From the NCBI RefSeq assembly GCF_028858725.1, contig NC_084761.1, positions 20,924,501 through 20,988,500 of the forward strand: DNA of 64,000 nt. Reading direction: 5' to 3'. A model generated the notes under the pieces. It was not told the origin of the DNA and did no database searches. It worked only from the letters and a program-made list of their open reading frames with translations. Position 1 is the stretch's first letter. Every line of letters starts with the position of its first letter. Shown here piece by piece: positions 1-11,922 of this stretch. The position numbers and the translations under genes are program-made. This stretch comes from Colius striatus (Eukaryota; Chordata; Aves; Coliiformes; Coliidae).

Positions 1-3000
1 ATGCTGAATAAGCCACATGGAAGCGGGCTGTTTTAGAGAAATGCAGACAGCAGTGCCACAAGAGCAGAGAGAGGAACAGTAACTAGTTTAGTCTGAGCTC
101 AGAAACCCACAGCCTAACAAATTAAGCACCTGCATGTCCCAGCAAGAGGAGTTCTGCACAGAACAAGCGCAGGTGCTTTTTTCTCACCACAGAACAGGTG
201 CAGTTTTATTTATAAACCCTCCTGTCCACCTCTTTGTGGAAAAAGACATGTCAATAAAATCTTAAAGTTAACTCATGCAGAGGTGAGAGTCCACAGCTTT
301 ACTCACTTTTTGGTGATTCATTTGGTTTCTGGTAGATCTGATGGCAGACAAGTCTCTTATGAGTTTTATGAGACACACTCAGCTTCTCCACATAGTCGTC
401 TCTGGGGCAGAATCTTCCATATATGCTCTTGCACCAAAGCTATGTTTTGTTTCAGACTAAGACACCTTTCCTAAATGCCAGTTTTCAGATATCACTTTCT
501 CTGGATAGAGGCCTGTATAAGAAACAGCAATAAGAGGAACTTGGGTTTTTTTAAGTGAGCCATAGCAGTCATAATTTGTTAGCCACACCTTGGTGGGAAT
601 TCTCACTTTGCACTAGTTGGCCACTGAAACACAGCCATTTGCAGCAATTTCTGCAGAGTTAAAATTCTAGATCACTTCTGCAAGTGTGACTTACAGAAAC
701 CCAGACCTTCAATGTGTGTCTGAAAGTTTCCATCTAACTACCCTCACAGGTTTTTAAAGCCTGCTCTTTCAAAATTCAGAGCTGTAACAACAGACTGACT
801 TCCATGTGGACTCTCATGGATTTAAATGCGACTGATATGTTGGCTCTCAATCCAAGGTGAATTTCTAGCATCTAAAGGTATTTGAACCTCTTCTAGGACT
901 TGCCAAAAATGCTACCCATGTGGGATGAAGCTGATCTCCCAATTGAGTTAGTGAACCCAGTTATCAGGAACTGCTTGAGCCAAACCCACTGGTTTGCTGT
1001 GAGCATGAGTGGAATCACCGCTGCCAGTACTGGGATCAGTGACTGCTGCAGGTCTGTTTTAATCCACCATTTTCTTTGCTTCTGAGTGAGAAATGAGGAG
1101 AAAAGAAAGCTGTAGGAGAGACTGCTAGTGGATGGCGTGTCACCTGGAGATATTCTGTGCCCTAGTACAGCTGTTCTCTTCTCCGCTCGTCAGCCAGCAT
1201 AGCAAGGACAAACAAAGGCACAACCATTTTACCTCACTTCATCCAAGCACCTGCCTAGCTTCTTACCTGGAAAATCCCAGTTAAGCATGTCCAGGGCCAA
1301 CTGGAGGAATAGGACAAGTGAAAGGTGGCTGAGAACACAAGGCTGGTTCCCATTTCTTTTCAGATTCTCAGTTATTCCTTCCCTAGTATCTGCCTGGCAG
1401 TGATCTGGGAGTCTAGCTCCTCACTCAGCCCAGAATTAAAGCCTGGGGAGATGGTTTGCCAGCCTCCTGCCAAACTGCTGCAGCACAATGCCTGTTTCCC
1501 CAGATAATCTAGTGATTCAGAAGTCACACACTAAAAAGTAATATTCCATAAAACAAATATTCCTCTAACAAGCTTACAGTTGAGATAGGAATCCTCAGAT
1601 ATGCAGGTGGCTCAATGGGCCTAAAAATAGCTCTCGTGCCACCATATGCAGACGTGTAGATTTAGCAACTGAAATTCAGACATGCTGAGCACCAGCAGGC
1701 AGAGAAAACCACTGAAATCAACAGAGTCACCCAGAACATAATTCTGCTAGGTCTCTCTCTTTGGGTTTGAAAATACTTACAGATGTCTCTGCTTGGGTTT
1801 GATCAGTGCAGTATTTTTATCATTTTTATCAGTGCAGATTGGCAAACCAGACTGGAACCAGCCGCTTTTGTGTGTGCTTTGCTCTGCTGTCTGCATCCCT
1901 CTTTCTTGTGTATTTCTTAAAAATCTGTTTTGTTACAAGAAAGGTGACTGAAACAAAGAGTGCTTTAGATAGACACCCCTACACCCCCATGGTGAGCCAC
2001 GTTTATTTTTAACCTTCTGCAAAAGATGGGGGTACAGGGAACAACTTGCCATTGCTTCAGAAGAGACCTCCACATAAAACTGTTGGCAATACTTTCTGGG
2101 GAGGTGGAAAGGAAATAAAACCAAATTTTGCCCATCTACAGATAGAGCCCTAGTAAGAAAACAAAGTTTGTAAAGAATTAGGGCATAGCCTGATGCCCTG
2201 CTAGGAGCTGGGCTTGCACTCATCATACCCCACCACCTCCCAGGGGAAGCCTTGAGTGAACACTGCTGATGCAACACAAAAGCTCATTGCATCATGCAAC
2301 TGCCAGATGAAGAAGTTCAGAGAAAAAGCTCAGGACACAAATTCTAGGGTCTTTAAATAGCCTTAGGGTTTGGGACCCCGCCAGGAAGGTTTGAAGAAAG
2401 AGAAGACAATTTGTAAGGGGATGGCAAGAGCAACCAACCCTGTGTGAGCCAAGAGTAGCATGAGCTGTGGGGAAAGCCTGTTGCCAGTCACAGGGCTGCT
2501 CCTCTGCTGCATAAGGAATAGCTTGAGAACACAGGGAGATTAATCACGTGCTGCCAGATAAATTCAGGAAACACTGATGCAATATCCCTGGCTAAGAATG
2601 GGCCTGCCAGCATCATTCTTTGCCTTCCCTTTTATCCCTGATGTTGATGTTCATAGGCCCTTACTAAGACTGGGCTTCTCTTAAAAAGTGGCCTCTTCTG
2701 TGCAAGACACATATATATACTACAGATTCAGCTCTGGTCATTGCAGGTTACATTGCAATGTTTGTTTTGCAGTTACAAAAGTGACCCCAAACCTGAGACA
2801 AAAACTTCTGGGTTCTCTGTGGTAATCCCCTCCTTCCAGAAAAGTCTGCTTTCTCCATACCTCAGAGAGTTTGAGGGGACCAGACTCAGAACCTTTCTGA
2901 AGCACAAATCTCATGGAGCCCCTTCTCAATTGATACAGAAAAAATCTCCTCAATGCAGTGGGCAGAGGTGGAGGAAGAGTTTGGCTTTGCCACAGACCTG

Positions 3001-3139
3001 CTGTTGCTTTACCTCTTTTACTCCTCACTCCCCGTTTCATCTTGTCTGCTTTGAGTGCAAGCTCTTTAGGGGCAGGTTGAGTCCTTAATACGGGTTTGCA
3101 CAGAATCTAGTGCAAAGTGTCTGTATAATATAAGTCAAG
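1..3139. other. Intergenic DNA upstream of JCHAIN, no gene recognised
   Basis: No open frame here resembles a known protein, and none is linked to others by plausible splice sites. An AATAAA at about 252-257 could be the 3' end of a gene beyond the left edge, but nothing else supports that. A short run of alternating T and A occurs near 2710. Otherwise I see nothing. Confidence 0.6.
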
Positions 3140-3338
3140 TGATAGATAAGTTCTTCTCCATGCAGGTGGTGAGGCACTGGGATAGCCTACCCCATCCTTG
3201 GAAGTGTTCAAGGGCAGGTTGTATGGGGCTTGGAGCAATCTTGGCTAGTATAGGGTGTCCCTGCCCATAGCAGGGGATTGGAACTAGAGGATCTTTAAGG
3301 TCCCTTCCAACCCAAAACGTTGGATGATTCTATGATCT
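3140..3338 (+). mobile_element. CR1 LINE fragment, 3' end, sense strand
   Basis: The stretch reads as the 3' untranslated end of an avian CR1: a 'ggtggtgaggcactgg' block, then 'cccttccaaccc', ending in the CR1 terminal repeat 'gattctatgat'. It is heavily 5'-truncated, as CR1 copies usually are, and has an internal gap relative to the usual consensus. It ends about 320 bp upstream of the JCHAIN promoter elements. The start is approximate. Confidence 0.85.
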
Positions 3339-3662
3339 TGAAGTCTGAAATCTCGAAACTAGTTGCCAGAACTGTGGCCCTTGGGCTATCTAGTCACTTT
3401 CTTACCTTAGACTCTTCACCTCAAGGTGTGGCAGTGGCCCTGATGGCTAAGGACCAGGGTGGTTTTGCACTGCTCTGCACTCAGCAGCTTCATTGCTTGT
3501 TGGTAATGAACAGAATAAAAATGCACAGTAATAGTGCAACCCCCTGCCCCCTTCACCTTTGAAAGACAGAGGTCTTTATGCACTAAACATGCCTGGTTTC
3601 AGTCCCCAGCCACATTTTCCACTGTGTCGGTGTGAGCCGGCTGGGCCGTTTATTTTCGGAAA

Positions 3663-3696
3663 CCAATAGCTGTATCATTTGCACACGCCCTTATAG
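3663..3696 (+). promoter_or_regulatory. JCHAIN core promoter: CCAAT box, octamer-like site, TATA-like box
   Basis: CCAAT lies at 3663-3667. ATTTGCAC at 3677-3684 matches seven of eight bases of the immunoglobulin-type octamer in its reverse orientation (ATTTGCAT). TTATAG at 3691-3696 is TATA-like and sits about 50 bp before the start codon, implying a 5' UTR of roughly 25 bases. An octamer next to a TATA box is typical of B-lineage genes, which suits the J chain. Function is inferred from position and motif only. Confidence 0.5.
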
Positions 3697-3744
3697 GCAG
3701 AGACAGGCTCTCCACTGCTGTTCTTCAAAAGAAGGGAAGGCAAG

Positions 3745-6700
3745 ATGAAGAGCTCTTTGTTGCTGTGCGCGGCCCTGGCCTTCTCCGTGGGGTTTGTCCT
3801 TGTGGCAGGTAGGTAAGAAGGGAAGAGCATGGAAAACTCTGCTTAAAGTATCAGTGACGGATGTCGTATAATCAGCCATTAATAACTAATAGCCAATATC
3901 AAACCTCAAAGCCTGCACAAGCAGTCAAGCTTCAGTGGTGCTTGGGCACCTCAGTGTCTTTCTGCACCACAGAGCTGCATGTTTTTCATTGCTGCCTGTT
4001 TTTAATTGCTGCCTTGAGGCTAAAATAGTGATGACTGTGTGCAAATTTAAGAATATGATTAGCCATTTTTGACTGGTTTCCTGAAGTAACAAACCACATC
4101 CACGCATGCTTGCTTTTCTGCAGTGCTGGGTAGCTTGCAAAGCTCTTGCTTGCTAGCTTTAAAGGCTTCTAAGATTCGTCTTCCTTGTAATCCTGTCATA
4201 TGTCTCCAGCCAACTTCTGATTAAACTGTAGGTTTTTTGTGTAACTCTACTGAATTTCTTGGAGACTCTTGATTTAGACTTGAGTTCAGGCTGCCATCTC
4301 AGCACACTCCTCGGTGTGGGTCACAGGCAGTACACACTGACCATCTCTATGTAAGTCTGAAGTCATCCTCATTCACGTGGTGGATCTGGGCTGCAGGATG
4401 CAATTGATGCTCAAGGAATAACCATCCCGACAGCATGGACAGCAGCATCCCTGCATTGCCTCCAACTCTGGGGAAAGAGCATCTTACTGCCTGCCCAGGC
4501 AGGTCCTTGGAAAGTGCTGCTTCCTAGGACAAGTGACCAGCTGTATCATCTGTTGGCTGAAAAGGCAGAAAATGTTGAGAAATACTGTGTCAGTTCAGCA
4601 GAGCCCAGTCTGGTTTTCCCCATTTATATGCATGTCTTGAGAGAGAGAGGTGGATAGACAGACAGGCATAAGCAGCTTAAAGGGGAAGTTAAATTAGAGT
4701 TATATGCAGCTTCAGGAGTGCCGTTTTTACTAGTTGTATGAAAATTAATGTACTTTGTATCTACTTAAACCTCTTCCTACTTTATTAAATGAGCTACTTG
4801 GACCTGCAGCAGAGTTTGAGTAGGTAGTTTTGGAATGCATTTGCTTTTTCACTATGTTGCAGATGGGTTCTTTTGGGCTTTACTGTCTATTACAGCACAA
4901 CCTAGTGTTGGAAGATGAGAAATTTTGTCCAAAAATATCTACATGAGTGTTGAGGGAAGGGACACCATATTGCAGTAAATCATGTACCAGAAAAATGCAA
5001 CCTGAAAGCATTTAGAAGGGGATCAGGAAATTCTATATTTAACTACCTTCTCCCCAAAGGGACTTTACTGGGTGTTACATGGAAGTGTTGCTGATGAAAC
5101 TCTCTCTTTTTTAGCTTTGTAATTTTATCTTTAAAAGCTGTATGGAGTACCTGTAACTTTTATGGTTACTGAAGCCAAGGCAAATCAGGACAACATTTTC
5201 AGAGTCAGTAAAAAAATCCCTGCATATTCATAAAGCGTATGTTCATATGATTTTAGAAGAGTTAAAGCCTGCTCCCAAAGGTTTTGGGACAACACTCAGA
5301 GCCAATAGGATCTGACTTAAATATTGTCTTTGGATTAAGGGCTTAGGAAGAATGGCACATAACTTTGCACAGAATACAGTGGCAGACAGCAAAGGAAGGT
5401 CTGTGTGAAGGACAAGAACTAGAGACTTTCTATAACACAAAGCAAAGCCAAGACTTGAGGAGGCAGAGGCTAAAGAGGCTTTAGTCACAAACTTCTACTT
5501 CAAAGGGAAATGTTCATGTTGCGTGATGAGCTGGCACTTGTGCAGCTGGCCAGTTGTGCTGGCTCCTGGACAGAGAAGTGCTAAAAGCCAAACCTCACTC
5601 CAAAGGGCTCGGTGGGCACACACTACTGTAGTGGGCTATGCTGTAGAGGCATAAAGATAACTGTGAGAGCTGCAGAAAAGGAAACATCTCCTACATGCCC
5701 CCACTGGCTTGCTCCACTACCTAGAGCAAGGGAGCTTCTTCTCTGATCAAGAAACTCCACAGTGAATCTTCTTCAGAAGATATCCTGTTGCCAATTGTGA
5801 CAGAAACAGCATCTGTAACCAGCAGGTGAATTGCAGAGTTGCTCAGAAGCAACATTTTACACAATTTTGCTGCTTTTTTCACAGTTATGGGGATGGTAAG
5901 GATCTCAGAAAGTAAGCCAGTGGAGTGGAAGCAGACGAGGCCAGCGTATTGTAGGGGCAGCAAGGAAGTCCTAGGTAGAAAACCTGGAATGCTGTTTGCA
6001 TTACATTGTATGGACTATATGCCTGGGGGCTCTGACAATCAACACTGCAGAGGACCTGTCCTTGTTGGATCTTGCAGACAGCTTAATCTGACAGTTAAGC
6101 TGCTGCCAATAGTGGCTAACAATCGAAAAACCTACACTGAAACTCAGACTCCACCTGCTGCTTATGGATCCCAGCTTTGCTGATGCTCCCACAGCTTTTG
6201 AGCACTATCCTTCTGACTCTATAGTAACAGAGTCTGTTGTTCGTAAAACCCACCAGCTTTGGACATGGAGATTAAGAAAAAACCTAGACATGTGCTTGTG
6301 CAATGTGTGTGTCTTCCTTGCCATCCATGCTTTGATAACTCAAAGAAACCCAGCTGTTAGGATCAAAGCTTTTAAGTCAAAGCAACTCTGAAGTCCTCTG
6401 TAGACACGATGAATCAACCAACACTTCCAGCTTCTTTCTTCTTTTAAACCAAGGGACAACAGCAGGCAAGTCATCAGAACTGTGGTCCATGTGAGTCCCA
6501 TATAAACTATCCCCATCTTACAAAAATCACTGCTTTTGGTACTTCCAAGCAGACCGAAGGTGCTGTAGGAAGAGTGATGCTGCAAAGCGGTGACTGTGAA
6601 CTTAGCAGCATTTAGAAATACAGAGGGATGTAAAAACAACCACTTAAGAAGGATGTGAGTGTGTGTGCATACAAAAGCAAGGCTGGCTTGTTATGGGTGA

Positions 6701-9309
6701 AGAGACTAAGCTCTGAGTTGGGGAAAATCAACTAGCAAAGAATAAGTTATTTCAAATCCAACTGCTTGCACAGTAAGAAGGAACGTGACACCAGGAACAT
6801 TCCAAAGGCCTCTAGGTGACATGGGAGATATTTTGCCTTGCTTTGCCCAAGTTTTACATTGAATGGCACACTAAATGTGTGGGAGACAAACCCAAGCTGG
6901 TTTTCCTCTATTTGAGTAAGAAAGTCAGGACCGGAGGTTTCTCTGAAAATGACAAACATCTTAAGGGCTGCTTGCCTTCCCCTGTCAGGTCAGGGGGCTG
7001 CCTTCTTGGTGGGTCTTGGAGTGCTTTTTAGCACCTGTTCCCTCTGGGAACAAACAGACAACATACTACTCAAGGAAAACTGGCACATCTGCCACAGTGG
7101 CAAGGTCAGAGACGTATATTTAAGAGGCTGGATCCAAACTAGGTTTGGACAGCTAGAGCAGTCCTGGCACATGAAAGAGGAAATAGGTAACGTCTCCTGT
7201 TAAGGTAAAAGCAGCACTTCAGCTGCCTGGAATAGCATGAGGGCTGTAAGGAGACTCTTCCCATTTCACAAGAAACCCCTGAATGTTTGCCTCTCACCAG
7301 CCACAGTGTCTGGGTTCATTGTCTCCTTCCCAACCCCTCCACCTCCACATACAGAGGCATACTGTAGACTGAGCAGAGAAGACCCCAGCATTGCCAAGGG
7401 CCTCATTTGTACCTGTTGCAATCTGGACTTAATCAATCCAGATGCCATAATGGTGCACTCCTGGCATTCTCATCACTTAGCTGTCTGCTAGGACAGGTTT
7501 CAAGGTTTTTCTTCTTGACCTTGGGATTGCCTATCCTGTCCTTGCAGGTTACCCACTGGACCCTGAGGATGAGGAGTACGTGCTGGTGAACAACAAGTGT
7601 CAGTGTGTAACAGTGACCTCAAGGTTCGTCCCCTCCAAAGAAAATCCTGATGAAGAAATTCTGGAGAGAAACATACGCATCCTGTAAGTGTCAGACAAGT
7701 ATTACATGGAGATGGCGAGCAGGAGACAAAATTAGAAGGGGAGTTTTTGGAGTTTTTTGACAATTTTTACAATTACAAGAGTTCTCTTTCCATTGTTTGC
7801 CACGACCTGGCATTGATGAAACTGCTTTTCCCATGAAGTGCTTTCTATGGTATCCTGGAACATCTCCTTTTGCTCTCGTGAACCTATCTGGTGTTTGTCC
7901 CTTCAGACATACAAAGTGCTTCCATGTTTTAAGTGGTTCAGTAACTTTTTGAAATAGGCTGGGGAAGTAGAGTGTTAATATTTCTACAGTTGGTCTAATC
8001 TGAAACCAGATTGGGCCCCTGACACTGGACTAACTGATCTGATAGCAAGCCTGCTGTTTTATAGTCTGGGAAAACTCATTCATGTCAGAAAAAACAATCT
8101 AATAAAACAGATCTCAGTTCAAGAGTAGGATTTAGTCCCCTTTATTCACACAGACCTTACAAAAGGGTGTGTGTCTCTTTGGAAGCATGGACCAAGTTCA
8201 AGCTCAGAGCTGCAGGAGTTCTGGTAGAGCTCACAACAGGAGAGACATTAATTAAATGTCTCTGTCTTGCTAGTCTCTCGGGGTTTTTACAAAAAAGGAT
8301 CATCAACACCGTTACCTTGAAAATGACACTTTCAGCAATTGCTGCAGACCTCTCGGGGGTGGGATTGATGCCTTTGAGGGTAGAAAGGTGAAGATCTGCT
8401 GTTCTTGGGCTTTGTTATGGAGAAAGGTTGGAAGGAAATAACCTGAAGAACAACATGAGAGTTGAGGATTGTTCATAATGGAGTAGTCTCCTCTTTAATA
8501 AGAAGTTTTTGTGAGAGTGATTATCTCCTCTCCTTTGCAGGGTCCCCCTGAGAGCTCGAGAGAACATCTCTGACCCCCTGTCCCCTCTCAGAACCACTTT
8601 TGTCTACCGCATGACTGAACTGTAAGTAATTTTATTTATTAAGCTCATTCCCTAAGCCTTGGCCATCCCTGCAGCATCACCCACAGCAGCTCAAAAACAT
8701 GCTTGAAGGCCAATGGAGAAGGTAAGGCAGGGTCAGAGAGAAAAGTTTTCCCCATGGAGCCTGGATTTCATGTTCTCTTGCAAGCCAAGAAAGTGTTATC
8801 TCCACAAATAATTTATATTAAAAGGATTAATATTTACAGGTACTGCTTAATTCTGACCCCTGTTCATCTTGAGTGTCATAAATATCACCAAATCACGCAT
8901 TGCCTGTTTAACTCTCCCTTTTAGAAACCAGTCTTGCCAATAGCAATTTGACAACACTAAAAGCATCTGTCTGGGAGTTGCTATGTAAAACCTAGAAAAG
9001 CCACAGTACTCTCTACATTTGAAGATCAGCAAGGAAGGTCTGAGTTTCACCAGAGGCTTCTTTTCATCACAACCCTTAACACTTGTTCTATTCTCCATCT
9101 CTTCCAGATGCAAAAAATGTGATCCTGTAGAAATTGAGCTGGGTGGTGAGATATACCAGGCTCAGCAGAGCAACTCCTGCGATGAACCTGAAACCTGCTA
9201 CACCTACAACAGGGACAAGTGTTACACCACAACCTTCCCATTCCTCTACAATGGGCAGATTAAAAATGTTCAAGCAAGTCTGACACCAGAATCCTGCTAC
9301 ACCGATTAG
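3745..9309 (+). CDS. JCHAIN: Immunoglobulin J (joining) chain
   Basis: Secreted polypeptide of plasma cells that disulfide-links IgM and IgA into polymers and allows their transport by the polymeric Ig receptor. Four exons: 3745-3808, 7548-7683, 8541-8621, 9108-9309, with GT-AG introns and continuous frame, giving 160 residues (human 159). Residues 1-22 form a hydrophobic signal peptide. The eight mature cysteines are at 39, 41, 95, 98, 118, 124, 132 and 157, the family pattern; 39 and 41 (CQC) correspond to the pair that bonds Ig tailpieces. The single conserved N-glycosylation site is NIS at 75-77, inside 'RENISDP'. Diagnostic strings include 'ERNIRIL', 'SPLRTTFVY' and 'CKKCDP'. The loop between Cys118 and Cys124 has five residues, three fewer than I recall for human. 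Exon 1 has two overlapping donors; only the first keeps frame. Intron 1 (3.7 kb) holds nothing I recognise. Confidence 0.97.
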
Positions 9310-10504
9310 CTTGATCCACCGCTGTGCTAATGCCTTGTTGTACTCAGTGTTTCTGTCCAAAGTACATCTATAGCACCATAATACCTGGATGACAGTGATT
9401 CAGATATCAGCTCCCAGAGTAATGCCAACTTACCTCAACATCAGACTAGTGCCATTTCCCAAGAGCAGCTGCTGGGTGTCATAGACTCTGTTCTCATATC
9501 CCTGGCACACCTGCAATGTCTTTATTATGTGTCTCAGACCTTATCCCCATATAGCACAGCTTCTCAGCAGACGGAAATCAGCAATTCCCTTGAAGTCAAG
9601 GGAACCCTACTGATTTACACCACTGTGGAACCTGTCTTTTTGACAGTCTCCCCTCAGTCTCCAGCTAAGCAAGGCTGCCACAGATATTGGCAGAAATATC
9701 TATGTACTTCCCTCCCTGACAAATCTAAAGCAAACCTCTGCACAGCCTTTATACAAGTCCCTTTGGCTACATTAGCAGAATTAGTGTCCTTATTAAAAGG
9801 CTGTTGTACAATCATATTTGAGAGAAAAGATGAGGGATGAGATTCAGAATTCAAAGTGACTTTACCATCAGGCATTCTAAACCCTTCTAGCACTTTGACA
9901 ATTGCAAGCTTCTATCTTTGACCTGCATTTAGAGAGGATCAAAAGATGCTGCTCACCTCAAGCATTTTGCAAAGTTGCCACGTCCTCAGCTATGCTAAGA
10001 ACTCTTCTAGGATGCATCAGGTATTTCCCTTTCCATGCTTATTTACTGGTACTGCTGCTTTCTTCCAGCTCTGCTCCCAGTTCATTGATGGAAAAAAAAA
10101 ATCAAGTTGACTCGAGTTTCTTTTCTTATTCCTTATTTTGTATTTAAAGCTTCAAGAAATTCTTTGACAGTGACTCAATTGCTAGAACAGGGATTCATTC
10201 CCTTTTTCATACCAGTAGACTTTTCCTTCACAGAAAAAACCATCACCAAATGAAGGAGCTGGTTCTGCATTGCATCTTGCATGTAAATGCATTACACTCA
10301 GCATTGCCCATAGAGACAGTATGTATATGAGTACACAAGGTGTTGAGCATTTCATCTGAGGTGGCTGCTATATGTTTCACTGTTGTCACAAGATGACTGT
10401 AAAGCCTTAGGCTGAGAAGTCCTTACCTGGCTTCACACATAACTGGAATAATAAACCAGCAAAATCTTTATTTCCATAACTGTAGCTTCATTTGTGAAAC
10501 ATTA

Positions 10505-10510
10505 AATAAA
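10505..10510 (+). terminator. Likely JCHAIN poly(A) signal
   Basis: AATAAA followed about 20 bases later by a TG-rich stretch ('gtctgtgtgtgat'), the usual arrangement of a cleavage signal and downstream element. It implies a 3' UTR of about 1.2 kb. An earlier AATAAA near 10450 is a possible alternative. Confidence 0.55.
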
Positions 10511-10530
10511 CTTTTTTCTGCAGCAGTCTG

Positions 10531-11451
10531 TGTGTGATATTCTAGTCCAATAAGAACTCATATGAAAAAGCCAAGTCTATAATCATATTCTTTCCTCTTT
10601 CCCAAAATAACTACTTATACTTACAGGCAAAGCCTTCTGAAATGCTGGGATAGAAATATTATGATGCACTTGCAGAAACTATGACAGATTGAGGCCAAAC
10701 TGGTGTAGTAATAGATGACAGGCTATGATTTTTAGTGGCCTTACTATATGTAATGTGCTTTTGTCAGCCCAAGGTTTGTCCATGGTGAAACCTTTCTGCA
10801 GAAGAATATTGCTTTATATACTGTCAGGTAGTAGGTTTCACTTTTCAGCAGGTATATAGATTGCAGCCAGTTATGTCTTAGATAATTCAGAGATCATTTA
10901 TCTACATCCTGTAAAGCAGTTGGCACCATGTGGATGCTTAAAAAGCAGTAAGTTGCTTGTAGAGCAGGATCTTTGACTAAGCCAGCATGTTAACAGCCTG
11001 CGATCATCAGCGCCTTCTAGGCAAGCCCAAGCACTGCTAAGATGGTCTGTGCCTGGAATTTGATAGCCCAAATTAAACTACCTGAGAAGTAACTCAAAAC
11101 TACCTTTAAGTTCATTCTGATGTAATAATATTCTTTTAGGTGCAGCTCAGCTACTAGCTTCTATTGATTTTGACAGTTAATGCATTAATTCATGGTCATG
11201 GAAGAATCATTTCTGGGTTTTGAAAGCTACTGGGATTTAGCTGTGTTAGCACAAATAACGTGTTAATAAGTCTTCATATTTTGTGATTAGTGATTCTTTA
11301 ATCAGGGAACTTGTTACAGAGTGAGATCCCCAAGGCTCCACATCAACTCATTGATATGCTGAATATGACCTGCCAATATGTAGTGTAGGACTTATTTCCT
11401 TTGGGTAGATCATTTTAGTGAGCCATGAAATGAAGAGCACAGGCAACTTGT
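10531..11451. other. JCHAIN-SDAD1 intergenic spacer
   Basis: AT-rich single-copy sequence between the likely JCHAIN 3' end and a CR1 fragment. No open frame, splice signal or repeat that I can identify. Confidence 0.5.
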
Positions 11452-11640
11452 ATAACAGAATTGTTTTGGTTGAAAAGACCTTTAAGCTCATTGAGCCCAG
11501 CCACTAACCTCACACTGCTGACTATGTCCCTCAGCATCTCAGCTACACGGCTTTGCAATATGTCCAGGGATGGGGACTCCACCACGCCCCCAGGCAGCCC
11601 GTGCCAGTGTCTAACAACTCTCAGTGACGCAGTTTTTATT
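11452..11640 (-). mobile_element. CR1 LINE fragment, antisense, next to the SDAD1 CpG island
   Basis: Reverse complement of a CR1 3' end: the 'ttttggttgaaaagacctttaag' type of terminal region (11463 onward), 'atgtccagggatggggactcc', and 'ggcagcccgtgccagtg'. It ends about 280 bp before the SDAD1 start codon. It is more diverged than the other antisense CR1 copies in this window and lacks their 'ctgcagaagcag' block, so it probably belongs to a different CR1 subfamily. Confidence 0.85.
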
Positions 11641-11805
11641 TATCTCCACTCAGCCTCCCCTGTGCAGCTGCTGCTCCGCCTGCTCTCACCCTGCGATGGC
11701 GCAGCAGCTGCCCGCCGAGCCGCCGCCGCCAGAGGGCGCCGCCGAGCGGCCGCGCCTCCCGCGGCGGTTTGTCCCTCGGCGGCGCCGGTGGCGGCGGGGC
11801 GGGCC

Positions 11806-11816
11806 AAGATGGCGGC
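11806..11816 (+). promoter_or_regulatory. YY1-type site in the SDAD1 promoter
   Basis: AAGATGGCGGC is an exact match to the YY1 core consensus. Such sites are common just downstream of the start in TATA-less promoters of ribosome and translation genes. It is 107 bases before the start codon, so it likely lies at or just after the transcription start. Confidence 0.6.
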
Positions 11817-11831
11817 GGCCGGGCGGTAGCT

Positions 11832-11837
11832 CACGTG
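11832..11837 (+). promoter_or_regulatory. CACGTG E-box in the SDAD1 promoter
   Basis: A palindromic CACGTG lies 86 bases upstream of the start codon, inside the CpG island. This is the canonical MYC/MAX and USF site; ribosome-biogenesis genes are frequent MYC targets, so the placement fits SDAD1. Binding is inferred. Confidence 0.5.
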
Positions 11838-11922
11838 TGGCGGGCAGGGCAGGCGGCGGCTCGCCGGGGCCGCTGCGGCGGGGACGGGACGCGACGCGAC
11901 CAGGGACCAGCTCCGAGTCGCC

